Assembly: GCF_028656935.1 (NCBI RefSeq)
Contig: NZ_JAMDGZ010000048.1
Span: 62,001-126,000 of the forward strand
Length of the DNA: 64,000 nucleotides
Direction of reading: 5' to 3'
Origin: Pseudomonas rubra
GTDB lineage: Bacteria > Pseudomonadota > Gammaproteobacteria > Pseudomonadales > Pseudomonadaceae
Both the position numbers and the translations under genes were made by a program. Positions 34,841-43,821 of the stretch are shown here, in pieces. The notes beneath the pieces were generated by a model. It was not told the origin of the DNA and did no database searches. It saw only the letters and a program-made list of their open reading frames with translations. Within the stretch, counting starts at the first letter, position 1, and each line of letters opens with the position of its first letter.

Positions 34841-35677
34841 CTAGCCATACCGGCCGGTGATGTAGTCTTCGGTCTGCTTCTTCGCCGGGTTGGTGAACAG
34901 GGTGTCGGTGTCACCGTATTCCACCAGCTTGCCCATGTACATGAAGGCGGTGTAGTCCGAGACCCGGGCCGCCTGCTGCATGTTGTGGGTAACGATGACG
35001 ATGGTGTACTTGGACTTGAGCTCGTAGATCAGCTCTTCGACCTTCAACGTCGAGATCGGATCGAGTGCCGAGCACGGCTCATCGAGCAGCAGCACTTCCG
35101 GTTCAACGGCGATGGTACGGGCAATCACCAGACGTTGCTGCTGACCACCGGACAGGCCCAGCGCCGACTCGTGCAAACGGTCCTTGACCTCCTCCCACAG
35201 CGCGGCCCCCTTGAGTGCCCACTCCACCGCTTCATCGAGCACACGCTTCTTGTTGATGCCCTGGATGCGCAGGCCGTAGACCACGTTTTCGTAGATGGTC
35301 TTGGGGAACGGGTTGGGCTTCTGGAACACCATGCCTACGCGGCGGCGCAACTCGGCTACGTCCTCGCCCTTGCGGTAGATGTTGTTGCCGTCGAGGTTGA
35401 TTGCCCCTTCCACACGGCAACCGTCAACCAGGTCGTTCATTCGGTTAAAGGTACGCAACAAGGTCGACTTGCCGCAGCCAGACGGGCCAATGAAGGCGGT
35501 CACACGCTGCTTGGGGATGTTCAGGCTGACATCGAACAGCGCCTGCTTTTCGCCGTAGTACAGGCTCAGGCCAGGCACTTCGATGGCGACGGTTTCATTG
35601 GCCAGTTGCAGGCTCTGCTTGGCGCGGCCCAGGGCTGACATATCGATGCCGTGGGTATGGGATTCATGCTGCATCAT
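34841..35677 (-). CDS. pstB: Phosphate ABC transporter ATPase PstB
   Basis: A 278-residue ABC ATPase. Walker A is GPSGCGKST, the signature is LSGGQQQR and Walker B is VLLLDEPCSALDP, followed by the switch His (VTHNM). It drives periplasmic phosphate import with PstA and PstC. Two consecutive ATGs at 35677 and 35674 are both in reach of GGAGAG; the first is shown. A repeat-rich 92-bp gap separates it from pstA. Confidence 0.96.
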   Translation of the reverse strand: MMQHESHTHGIDMSALGRAKQSLQLANETVAIEVPGLSLYYGEKQALFDVSLNIPKQRVTAFIGPSGCGKSTLLRTFNRMNDLVDGCRVEGAINLDGNNIYRKGEDVAELRRRVGMVFQKPNPFPKTIYENVVYGLRIQGINKKRVLDEAVEWALKGAALWEEVKDRLHESALGLSGGQQQRLVIARTIAVEPEVLLLDEPCSALDPISTLKVEELIYELKSKYTIVIVTHNMQQAARVSDYTAFMYMGKLVEYGDTDTLFTNPAKKQTEDYITGRYG

Positions 35678-35692
35678 GTTCTCTCCGTCTGT

Positions 35693-35766
35693 AGCTGCAA
35701 GCTTCAAGCTGCAAGCTGCAAGAAAGGGCAAAAGCGGCACAGCTTATAGCTTGCCGCTTGTGGCTT
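35693..35766. repeat. Tandem heptamer repeat with inverted partner in the pstA-pstB gap
   Basis: AGCTGCA is repeated four times head to tail at 35693-35720 (one copy reads AGCTTCA). A looser inverted partner, AGCTTATAGCTTGCCGCTTG and following bases, lies at 35740-35766. Together they could fold into a long hairpin in the mRNA between pstA and pstB. Similar AGCTTGCAGCT-type repeats are known in Pseudomonas genomes. Confidence 0.65.
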
Positions 35767-35769
35767 AAA

Positions 35770-37440
35770 TTAGCTGTCCAGCGCCTTGTACTTCTCGCGC
35801 AGGTGGTTACGAATCCATACCGCCGACAGGTTCAGGGTGGCGATGACCAGCACCAGCAGCAACGCAGTGGCGTACACCAGCGGCCGCGCAGCCTCGACGT
35901 TCGGGCTCTGGAAGCCGACGTCATAGATGTGGAAGCCCAAGTGCATGATCTTCTGGTCCAGGTGCAGGTACGGGTAGTTGCCGTCCACCGGAAGCGAAGG
36001 CGCAAGCTTGACCACACCCACCAGCATCAGCGGCGCCACTTCACCGGCGGCACGGGCCACGGCGAGAATCATGCCGGTCATCATTGCCGGGCTGGCCATC
36101 GGCAGGACGATCTTCCACAGCGTCTCAGCCTTGGTCGCACCGAGTGCCAGCGAGCCTTCGCGGATCGTGCGTGGAATTCGCGCCAGACCTTCTTCGGTGG
36201 CCACGATCACCACCGGAACCGCCAGCAGCGCCAGGGTCAGCGAGGCCCAGAGCAGGCCCGGAGTACCCAGGGTCGGCGCCGGCAAGGCTTCGGGGAAGAA
36301 CAGCTGGTCGAGCGAGCCACCCAACACGTAGACGAAGAAACCCAGACCAAACACGCCATAAACGATCGCAGGTACACCGGCCAGGTTGTTCACCGCAATA
36401 CGGATCAAACGGGTCACCGGGCCCTGACGCGCATATTCACGCAGGTACACCGCCGCCAGCACGCCGAACGGCGTGACGATCACCGCCATGATCAGGGTCA
36501 TCATCACGGTACCGAAGATCGCCGGGAAGATCCCGCCTTCGGTGTTGGCTTCACGCGGATCGTCGCTGAGGAACTCCCAGACCTTGGCGAAGTACACACC
36601 CAGCTTGGTGAAGACGCCCATGCCGTTCGGCTGGTAAGCGTGCACCACCTTGCTCAGGGTGATCTCCACTTCGCGGCCATTGCCGTCGCGGGCCACCAGG
36701 CTGTCACGATCGAACTGCTGGTGCAGGCCGCTCAGGCGCTCTTCGATGGCCTTGTAACGGTTGTTCAGCTCGGCGCGCTCGGCTTCGATGTCGGCCTGGG
36801 CGGCGGCGTCCAGCTTGCCGTCAAGTTCCAGCTTGCGGGCATGCAGACGCAGACGCTCGAGGCCGTAGTTGATCGCACCGATGTCTTTCTTCTCAAGCTT
36901 CTGCAGCTCGCCAGCCAGTTGGTCGGCGCGCTTGAGGCGGCTTTGCAGCTCGTTCCAGGCGGCCTGGCCTTGGGCGACGACCTTGCCGTCTTCCTTGACG
37001 CTGACCAGGTAGCCGTAGAAGTTGCCCCACTCGCGGCGCTCAAGGGCAATCAGGTCGACCGGCTTTTGCTGGTCGGTCAGCCATTCGCCGACCACCCAGG
37101 TGAAGTCACTGCCGTTGAGGTCGCGGTTACCGACCTTGATCAGCTCGCGGGTCATGAACTCCGGGCCTTCGTCAGGCACCGGCAAGCCGGCACCCTTGAG
37201 ACGGGCGCGGGGCACTTCTTCCTTCTGCACCACTTCGCCGATGACGATGTGGTTGGCCTGGCCAGGCACGTTGTAGCTGGCTTGCAGCAGGTCGGCCGGC
37301 CAGAAGTGGCCGAGGCCGCGCACGGCGATCACGGCGAGCAGACCGATGGTCATGATCACCGCGATGGCAACCGCGCCACCGCTCATCCAGACGCCGGGGG
37401 CGCCGCTCTTGAACCAGCTTTTGAGGGAATCCTTTTTCAC
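35770..37440 (-). CDS. pstA: Phosphate ABC transporter permease PstA (long form)
   Basis: A 556-residue permease, much longer than the roughly 300 residues of E. coli PstA. An N-terminal membrane helix (about 20-40) is followed by an about 230-residue insert, presumably periplasmic, with a charged heptad-like coiled coil (LQSRLKRADQLAGELQKLEKK region), then the usual BPD permease core with five to six helices and the GVPAIVYGVFGL loop. Such long PstA proteins are common in pseudomonads. It is 17 bases downstream of pstC. Confidence 0.93.
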   Translation of the reverse strand: MKKDSLKSWFKSGAPGVWMSGGAVAIAVIMTIGLLAVIAVRGLGHFWPADLLQASYNVPGQANHIVIGEVVQKEEVPRARLKGAGLPVPDEGPEFMTRELIKVGNRDLNGSDFTWVVGEWLTDQQKPVDLIALERREWGNFYGYLVSVKEDGKVVAQGQAAWNELQSRLKRADQLAGELQKLEKKDIGAINYGLERLRLHARKLELDGKLDAAAQADIEAERAELNNRYKAIEERLSGLHQQFDRDSLVARDGNGREVEITLSKVVHAYQPNGMGVFTKLGVYFAKVWEFLSDDPREANTEGGIFPAIFGTVMMTLIMAVIVTPFGVLAAVYLREYARQGPVTRLIRIAVNNLAGVPAIVYGVFGLGFFVYVLGGSLDQLFFPEALPAPTLGTPGLLWASLTLALLAVPVVIVATEEGLARIPRTIREGSLALGATKAETLWKIVLPMASPAMMTGMILAVARAAGEVAPLMLVGVVKLAPSLPVDGNYPYLHLDQKIMHLGFHIYDVGFQSPNVEAARPLVYATALLLVLVIATLNLSAVWIRNHLREKYKALDS

Positions 37441-37457
37441 GGATCGCTACCTTTCTA

Positions 37458-39746
37458 TCAAAGCGACGAGTATTTCTTGCGCAGACGCTGGCGAATCAGC
37501 TCGGCCAAGGTGTTCATCACGAAGGTGAACATCAGCAGCACCAACGCGGCGAGGAACAGCACGCGATAATGACTGCCACCGACTTCCGATTCGGGCATCT
37601 CCACCGCAACGTTGGCCGCCAGGGTGCGCATACCTTCAAACAGGTTCATTTCCATGACCGGGGTGTTACCGGTGGCCATCAGCACGATCATGGTTTCGCC
37701 CACGGCGCGGCCCATACCGATCATCAGCGCCGAGAAAATCCCCGGGCTTGCGGTCAGGATGACCACGCGGGTCAGGGTCTGCCACGGCGTGGCACCGAGC
37801 GCCAGCGAACCCAGGGTCAGGCTGCGCGGCACGCTGAACACGGCGTCTTCGGCGATCGAGTAAATGTTCGGAATCACCGCAAAGCCCATGGCGATACCCA
37901 CCACCAGTGCGTTGCGCTGGTCATAGGTGATGCCCAGGTCGTTGGTAATCCACAGGCGCATGTCGCCATCAAAGAACCAGGTCTCGATGAACGGGCTCAT
38001 GTACAGCGCGAACCAGCCAGTGAACAGGATCACCGGGATCAGGATCGCCGCTTCCCAGCCATCCGGTACTCGCAGGCGTAGCGACTCGGGCAGGCGGCTC
38101 CAGGCGAAACCGGCGACCAGGATGCCCAGCGGCATCAACAGGAACAGGCTGAACACCCCCGGCAAGTGGCCCTCAAGGAACGGCGCCAGGAACAGGCCGG
38201 CGAAGAAGCCGAGAATCACCGTCGGCATCGCCTCCATCAGCTCGATCACCGGCTTGACCTTGCGGCGCATGCCCGGGGCCATGAAGTAGGCGGTGTAGAT
38301 GGCGGCGGCAATGGCCAGCGGTGCGGCGAGAATCATCGCGTAGAACGCAGCCTTCAGGGTACCGAAGGTCAGTGGCGACAGGCTCAGCTTGGGTTCGAAG
38401 TCAGTGTTCGAGGCGGTCGACTGCCAGACGTACTTGGGCTCGTCGTAGTTCTCGTACCAGACCTTGCTCCACAGCGCGCTCCAGGATACTTCCGGGTGCG
38501 GGTTCTTCAGCGACAGCGGCAGCAGCTTGCCACCTTCCTCGATGATGATGCGGTTGGCCCGTGGCGACAGCGCCAGGATACCTGCGCCCTCAGCGGCCGG
38601 CTCGACCAGCAGGGTGCGGTGCGCGGTGCTGTGGAACACGCCGAGCTTGCCGTCGGCGTCGAGGGCGACAAAGCCCTTGCGACGCTCTTCGGCATCGATC
38701 TGCACGATTGGCGCCTTGCCCATCTGGAACTCTCGAATGCGCTTGAAGCGCTGCTCGCCATCCGGGTCGCGGGCCATGAACCACTGGGCCAGGCCGCCTT
38801 TGGAGTCGCCGATGATCAGCGAGATACCGCCCACCAGCTGGGTGCTGGCAGTGACTTCGGCAGTGCCATCGTCGAGCAACTTGTAGCGGCCGTTGAGGCT
38901 CTTCTCGCGCAGGCTGAAGACATCAGCCTGAGCACGGCCGTTGATCACATACAGCCATTGCTGGCGCGGGTCGATGAAGATCGCCTTCACCGCCTCGGTC
39001 ATCTGTGGCAGCTCGATGCGGCTCTGCTCGCTGGTGACTTCGCCGGTCATCATGTTCTCTTCACGGCTCAGCGACACCACCTGCAGGTGCGCACCGGTAG
39101 AACCGGCCACCACCAGGGTCTCGCCATTGACGTTGAGGCTCACATGCTCCAGCGCCCGCCCCTGGTCATCCAGGGCGAACGGCTCCTGGCCATAGGGGAA
39201 GTCGACGGCCGGGGTGATGGTTTTCTGGTTGTCGGGGTAGGTGATCTTGTAGCTGTGGCTGAACACCAGCGCCTGACCGTTGGACAGGCCCAGCACCACC
39301 AGCGGATTACCCGGCTGGTCGGCACCGATCGAAGTGACCTGGGTACCGGCTGGCACCGGCAACGCCACGCGCTCGAGCTCGGCACCGGTCTTGGTGTCGA
39401 AGAACAGCGCCTGGCCCTTGTCGGAAACCCGCATGCCGACCAGGTTCTGCTCTTCAAGCGCAATCATCAGCGGCTTGCCGGCATCCTGCTGCAGCCAGGT
39501 CGGCTCCAGGGCCTTCTTGCTGGTCAAGGTGGCGCCCTGGAACAGCGGCACGACCACGTAGGCCAGGTAGAAGAAGATCAGGGTAATTGCCGCCAGCACG
39601 GCAAGCCCGCCCACCAGTACATACCAGCGGGTCAGGCGGTCCTTGAGCGCACGCATGCGCCGCTTGCGTTGCAGTTCGGGCGTATTGAAATCAATCCGCA
39701 CGGGGGGAGAATTTTGGGTCATGGTGGAGTTGGCCAGATCATTCAT
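37458..39746 (-). CDS. pstC: Phosphate ABC transporter permease PstC (long form)
   Basis: A 762-residue permease, more than twice E. coli PstC. After one N-terminal helix (about 50-72) there is a long, probably periplasmic domain with repeated beta-propeller-like strands (residues about 90-430), followed by a C-terminal permease domain with EAMPTVILGFFAGLFLAPF and GRAVGETMIVLMATG. The start at 39746 has AGGG upstream; an ATG at 39722 is also possible. Together with the long PstA it suggests a large periplasmic accessory structure on this transporter. Confidence 0.92.
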   Translation of the reverse strand: MNDLANSTMTQNSPPVRIDFNTPELQRKRRMRALKDRLTRWYVLVGGLAVLAAITLIFFYLAYVVVPLFQGATLTSKKALEPTWLQQDAGKPLMIALEEQNLVGMRVSDKGQALFFDTKTGAELERVALPVPAGTQVTSIGADQPGNPLVVLGLSNGQALVFSHSYKITYPDNQKTITPAVDFPYGQEPFALDDQGRALEHVSLNVNGETLVVAGSTGAHLQVVSLSREENMMTGEVTSEQSRIELPQMTEAVKAIFIDPRQQWLYVINGRAQADVFSLREKSLNGRYKLLDDGTAEVTASTQLVGGISLIIGDSKGGLAQWFMARDPDGEQRFKRIREFQMGKAPIVQIDAEERRKGFVALDADGKLGVFHSTAHRTLLVEPAAEGAGILALSPRANRIIIEEGGKLLPLSLKNPHPEVSWSALWSKVWYENYDEPKYVWQSTASNTDFEPKLSLSPLTFGTLKAAFYAMILAAPLAIAAAIYTAYFMAPGMRRKVKPVIELMEAMPTVILGFFAGLFLAPFLEGHLPGVFSLFLLMPLGILVAGFAWSRLPESLRLRVPDGWEAAILIPVILFTGWFALYMSPFIETWFFDGDMRLWITNDLGITYDQRNALVVGIAMGFAVIPNIYSIAEDAVFSVPRSLTLGSLALGATPWQTLTRVVILTASPGIFSALMIGMGRAVGETMIVLMATGNTPVMEMNLFEGMRTLAANVAVEMPESEVGGSHYRVLFLAALVLLMFTFVMNTLAELIRQRLRKKYSSL

Positions 39747-39848
39747 GCGCACACCCTAGCGGTCCCGTATGACAAAAACATGACAATGCAGTGACGCAAA
39801 AAAGCCCGCCGCGCAGATACCCCTGGCAGCGGACTCGCAATGTGTGGC

Positions 39849-39881
39849 GAGACCGGGTCATTGACCGGGCCTCACCGGTCT
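39849..39881 (-). terminator. Stem-loop just after pstS
   Basis: GAGACCGG at 39849-39856 pairs with CCGGTCTC at 39874-39881 directly behind the pstS stop, in the 138-bp gap before pstC. A T-run (GGGCTTTTTT on the minus strand) follows near 39800. It may partly terminate transcription so that binding protein exceeds permease, or protect the pstS mRNA. Confidence 0.5.
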
Positions 39882-39884
39882 CAC

Positions 39885-40883
39885 TTACTTCTTCGCAACG
39901 TTGCCGTTGTGGTTCAGACCCAGGTCTGCCAGGGCTTTATCAACCACTTTGGCAGGCAGCGGGATGTACCCGTCTTTCACCACCACTTGCTGGCCGGCTT
40001 GCGACAGCACCAGCTTGACGAACTCGGCTTCCAGCGGGGCCAGAGGCTTGTTCGGTGCCTTGTTGACGTAGACGTAGAGGAAACGCGACAGCGGGTAGGT
40101 GCCGTTCAGGGCGTTGGCTTCGTTGTCTTCAACGAAGGCACCGCCTTCTTTCTTGGCCAGGGCTACGGTCTTGACGCTGGCGGTCTTGTAGCCGATGCCC
40201 GAGTAACCGATGCCGTTCAGCGAGCTGCTGATCGACTGCACGACCGACGCAGAGCCAGGTTGTTCGTTGACGTTAGGCTTGAAGTCGCCTTTGCACAGGG
40301 CTTCTTCCTTGAAGTAGCCGTAGGTGCCGGATACCGAGTTACGGCCGAACAGCTGCACTGGCTTGTTGGCCAGGTCGCCGGTCACACCCAGGTCACCCCA
40401 GGTTTTCACGTCGGCCTTGGCACCGCACAGGCGGGTCGAGGAGAAAATCGCATCGACCTGGGCCATGGTCAGGCCCTTGATCGGGTTGTCCTTGTGCACG
40501 AACACAGCCAGGGCGTCGACGGCAACCGGAATGGCGGTTGGCTTGTAGCCGTATTTCTGTTCGAAGGCCTGCAGCTCGACATCCTTCATCTTGCGGCTCA
40601 TCGGGCCGAGGTTGGCGGTACCTTCGGTCAGCGCGGGTGGCGCGGTGGAGGAGCCGGCAGCCTGAATCTGGATGTTTACGTTCGGATACTCCTTCTTGTA
40701 GGCCTCAGCCCACAGGGTCATCAGGTTGGCCAGGGTATCGGAACCGACGCTGGAGAGGTTGCCCGACACACCGGTGGTTTTGGTGTAGGTCGGAATAGCA
40801 GGGTCAACAGCGGCAACCGCATTGGCGGTGGCAACGCCAGCGGCGACGAAAGTCAGGGCCGCCATCAAACGCTTCAGTTTCAT
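39885..40883 (-). CDS. pstS: Phosphate-binding protein PstS
   Basis: A 332-residue periplasmic binding protein. The signal peptide is MKLKRLMAALTFVAAGVATA with a cleavage near ANAVAA; the mature part has SSVGSDTLANLM, the phosphate-contacting AGSSTAPPAL and GRNSVSGTYGYF loops. It captures phosphate for PstCAB. It heads the minus-strand operon and is preceded by a Pho-box-like site. Confidence 0.96.
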   Translation of the reverse strand: MKLKRLMAALTFVAAGVATANAVAAVDPAIPTYTKTTGVSGNLSSVGSDTLANLMTLWAEAYKKEYPNVNIQIQAAGSSTAPPALTEGTANLGPMSRKMKDVELQAFEQKYGYKPTAIPVAVDALAVFVHKDNPIKGLTMAQVDAIFSSTRLCGAKADVKTWGDLGVTGDLANKPVQLFGRNSVSGTYGYFKEEALCKGDFKPNVNEQPGSASVVQSISSSLNGIGYSGIGYKTASVKTVALAKKEGGAFVEDNEANALNGTYPLSRFLYVYVNKAPNKPLAPLEAEFVKLVLSQAGQQVVVKDGYIPLPAKVVDKALADLGLNHNGNVAKK

Positions 40884-40953
40884 GCCTTGCTCCTAGCAGG
40901 AATTGGGGTGAGATGGATCGGGCCCAAGTATCTGCAGGCCGCATGACCACTCT

Positions 40954-40971
40954 ATGAAACGAATGTGACAA
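40954..40971 (-). promoter_or_regulatory. Pho-box-like site before pstS
   Basis: On the minus strand TTGTCAC-ATTC-GTTTCAT gives two CTGTCAT-like 7-mers 11 bp apart, about 70 bp before the pstS ATG. The rest of the 367-bp gap (40884-41250) is AT-richer and holds no gene that I can support. Confidence 0.65.
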
Positions 40972-41250
40972 TTAGATGAATGGCCAGCATCCCACCCGAC
41001 ACCCTCATAGGCCGATGCGCCGAGAAACGCCACGAGATAGTTATCGAAGCGAACAAATCCAAGCCTCGGTCCTTTCGCTGGTGCCAGTAGCGAATGTATC
41101 AAAAATTGCCGGGGGCTCCTGGTCGCCTCTAAACAAAGCGCACACAAAAAGAAAACTTTATTTAGAAGTACCCCTATTAAATCAGTGCGAGGATATAAAT
41201 CGTCATCACGCCACTTGTAGCCAAATATATGTAACCAAGAGAGCGAAACG

Positions 41251-41613
41251 ATGAAATCCGAAGACAGCAATGAAGACTTGCTTACCGTACCCATAATTTC
41301 AGCCGAAGCCCTTGTAATAACGTTAAGAAAGCATTATCCAATATTGAGCCTCAGCAAAATGAACGCAATCTTGCTGAGCGCACCCGCAATAAGCATCCCC
41401 GAACGCATTCTCCCGATGCACTTTACCGTACACAGAATGATCAGCGGGAGGGACACTGATAATTCTACAGCGAAAGAAGCCGAAAACCTGCTCGCTGCCA
41501 TTGACCGTTTCTTCGAGGCACTAACAATTTCCAGCGATTATTCAAAAACACAGATAGCGTCCTCGAAATATAACGCCATCAATCTCTTCAAAGAACAAGG
41601 ATGGATAGCATGA
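41251..41613 (+). CDS. Hypothetical protein in an AT-richer insert
   Basis: A 120-residue predicted soluble protein starting MKSEDSNEDLLTV; no family was recognised. GAGAG lies 7 bases before the ATG. Its base composition and codon use (AATA, ATAA, TTAAG) are visibly more AT-rich than neighbours, suggesting transfer. It overlaps the DUF6392-like gene by 4 bases, so the two act together. Possible roles include bacteriocin immunity by association with the next gene, but this is inference. Confidence 0.6.
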   Translation: MKSEDSNEDLLTVPIISAEALVITLRKHYPILSLSKMNAILLSAPAISIPERILPMHFTVHRMISGRDTDNSTAKEAENLLAAIDRFFEALTISSDYSKTQIASSKYNAINLFKEQGWIA

Positions 41614-42098
41614 TCAAACTGACCGTCCATGACTGGATCGCACGGCTGGGCACCCACCGTGATGAGCTTGTCGATCAGGGTATCCTGCCGGACCGTCCGC
41701 TCGACTATCTGTTCTACGGCCACGATACCTTAAGTGTTGTCGTAGAACCGGGCTTGGAGTTGGGGTTTTCCGCGAGCCCCGAAGTGCTTACCTGTGTACA
41801 TGTAACATTATTGAGCACATTACCCAATGAATTACCCTACGGCGATAAACTTCCCGGGCGATTACAAGACGTGCTGACCCAAAAAGCAGCGGGCAATATG
41901 CTTGGCGCCCCTTACCGGTCCCAGCCAGCCGTACGGATGCCTTTGCCTTTGGGCGAAACCGGTGGCTGGGATGCCTTCATCTATAATGGCACCCGCTCAC
42001 CTTCTGTTTCAGTGATGCTCCAGTACACCAACGACTTCAATGTCTGTGATATGGCTTTCTTTCAAGGGAAGGTCAATCTACAACGCACAAGCAACTAA
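41610..42098 (+). CDS. DUF6392-like protein, possible immunity-type
   Basis: A 162-residue protein beginning MIKLTVHDWIARLGTH. The motif VRMPLPLGETGGWD and the VSVMLQYTNDFNV end resemble DUF6392 proteins of pseudomonads, recalled as often found with pyocin-type loci; that association is from memory. The start at 41610 overlaps the preceding stop (ATGA); an ATG at 41601 would add three residues. No toxin gene lies beside it. It is followed by a hairpin. Confidence 0.55.
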   Translation: MIKLTVHDWIARLGTHRDELVDQGILPDRPLDYLFYGHDTLSVVVEPGLELGFSASPEVLTCVHVTLLSTLPNELPYGDKLPGRLQDVLTQKAAGNMLGAPYRSQPAVRMPLPLGETGGWDAFIYNGTRSPSVSVMLQYTNDFNVCDMAFFQGKVNLQRTSN

Positions 42099-42107
42099 GT
42101 ACTTTAT

Positions 42108-42139
42108 TGCTGCCATACCCGCTTGCAAGTATGGCAGCA
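42108..42139. terminator. Hairpin after the AT-rich gene pair
   Basis: TGCTGCCATAC at 42108-42118 and GTATGGCAGCA at 42129-42139 make an 11-bp perfect stem. It lacks a T-tract but sits between the stop of the DUF6392-like gene and the convergent transporter gene. Confidence 0.5.
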
Positions 42140-42160
42140 GACTTGGCCTGCCGGATTGAC

Positions 42161-43450
42161 TCAGCGCTTACGCGCAAACAGGTATAGCCCTACCAGCAAG
42201 CCCACCACGCACAACCCCGCCACATAATAAGCCGGCGCCATCGGGCTGACCTTGAGCAGCGCGGTCACTACCATCGGCGTCAGCCCGCCGAAGATCGCGT
42301 AGGCCAGGTTGTAGGAAAACGACAGGCCACTGAAACGCACCACAGGCGGGAAAGCCTTGACCATGACGTAAGGCACAGCGCCGACGATGCCGACACACAG
42401 GCCGGTCAGGGCATACAACGGGAACAGCCACTCCGGATGGGTTGGCAGTGTGTGATAGAAGGTCCAGGAGGTCACCAGCAGGGCCAGGCTGCCAACGATG
42501 AACACCCGGCCGGCGCCGAAGCGGTCGGCCAAGGCACCGGTGCCGATGCAGCCGAGGCTGAGCAGGACGATGGCCAGGCTGTTGGCCTTGAGCGAGTCGG
42601 TCGGGCTGACCTGATACAGGCTCTGCAGCAACGCCGGGGTCATCAGGATCACCACGACGATGCCTGCCGACAGCAGCCAGGTCAGCAGCATCGACAGCAC
42701 GATGGCACCGCGATGGTCACGCAACACCGCGCGCAGCGGCACTTCTTCGGCCAGCGCCTTGCGCGCCTGCATTTCGGCAAACACCGGGGTTTCATGCAGC
42801 CAGCGGCGCAGGTAGACCGCGAACAGGCCGAACACCCCGCCGAGCAGGAACGGGATACGCCAGGCGTAATCGGCGACTTCCTGCTGGCTGTACACCGTGT
42901 TGATCAGTGTCGCCACCAGCGAACCGAGCAGGATCCCGGCGGTCAGGCCAGCCGTCAACGTACCGCAGGCGTAACCGGTGTTGCGTGCCGGCACATGCTC
43001 GGAAACGAACACCCAGGCCCCCGGAACCTCACCACCAATCGCCGCGCCCTGGATCACGCGCATCACCAGCAGCAGGATCGGCGCCCACAGGCCGATCTGC
43101 GCGTAGGTCGGCAGCAGGCCCATGATCAATGTCGGCACGGCCATCATGAAGATGCTCAGGGTGAACATCTTCTTGCGCCCCAGTAGGTCGCCGAAGTGGG
43201 CCATGACGATACCGCCCAGCGGCCGCGCCAGGTAGCCGGCGGCGAAGATGCCAAACGTTTGCATCAGGCGCAGCCATTCAGGCATCTCAGCCGGAAAGAA
43301 CAGCTTGCCGACCACCGTGGCAAAGAACACAAAGATGATGAAATCGTAGAACTCCAGCGCACCGCCCAGGGCGGAAAGCGACAGGGTCTTGTAGTCACTG
43401 CGGGTCAGCGGCCTCGAGGGCTGCGCGATAGTGCCGGGCACGGAGGTCAT
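42161..43450 (-). CDS. MHS family MFS transporter
   Basis: A 429-residue transporter with 12 predicted helices. The YKTLSLSALGGALEFYDFIIF start, the ARPLGGIVMAHFGDLLGRKKM loop and RVIQGAAIGGEVPGAWVF belong to the metabolite:proton symporter group that includes citrate, alpha-ketoglutarate and proline/betaine carriers. The substrate is not determined. It ends 62 bp from the convergent AT-rich pair. The 371-bp gap behind its start (43451-43821) holds AATACAAGTATT palindrome at 43569-43580 and no gene. Confidence 0.88.
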   Translation of the reverse strand: MTSVPGTIAQPSRPLTRSDYKTLSLSALGGALEFYDFIIFVFFATVVGKLFFPAEMPEWLRLMQTFGIFAAGYLARPLGGIVMAHFGDLLGRKKMFTLSIFMMAVPTLIMGLLPTYAQIGLWAPILLLVMRVIQGAAIGGEVPGAWVFVSEHVPARNTGYACGTLTAGLTAGILLGSLVATLINTVYSQQEVADYAWRIPFLLGGVFGLFAVYLRRWLHETPVFAEMQARKALAEEVPLRAVLRDHRGAIVLSMLLTWLLSAGIVVVILMTPALLQSLYQVSPTDSLKANSLAIVLLSLGCIGTGALADRFGAGRVFIVGSLALLVTSWTFYHTLPTHPEWLFPLYALTGLCVGIVGAVPYVMVKAFPPVVRFSGLSFSYNLAYAIFGGLTPMVVTALLKVSPMAPAYYVAGLCVVGLLVGLYLFARKR

Positions 43451-43821
43451 AGGTCTCTCTTGTTGGCATTTCTTATTGGGAGTGCAGGCCGCCTATGGCG
43501 CGGGTTTTGGCCTGGGAAGCGTCGAACGATAGCAAATTGCCGGAAAAAGCACATAGCAGTACAAATTCAATACAAGTATTCATGACTGCACGGTCGTCGC
43601 TGCGCTTTGGGCTCTATATACTGGCCGCTTGCAGAAAGAGGTTGGTCTTCTGAAGGATGTTGTGCGAAAACGCCGCTAGGTATGCTTAGTCGGTTTCGCA
43701 GAGTTTCCCTTCGCCGCCTGGCAAAGCGAAAGCAGCGTAGAATAGTTGTGCTGAATCGTTTTTCGAGGCGTCTGTCATAGCGCCAACCAACGAAGCGTCA
43801 CGGGTCAGAGGCACCCCCGGC

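Noticed and set aside
35758..37569. A 603-codon open frame opposite pstA
   Set aside because: It is antisense to pstA, rich in Gln/His/Arg and has no recognisable domain; long antisense frames are common in high-GC genes. The same reasoning removes the long frames at 38166-39794, 50462-52252, 48922-50493, 14118-15371, 9466-11010, 2865-3974 and 30481-31749.
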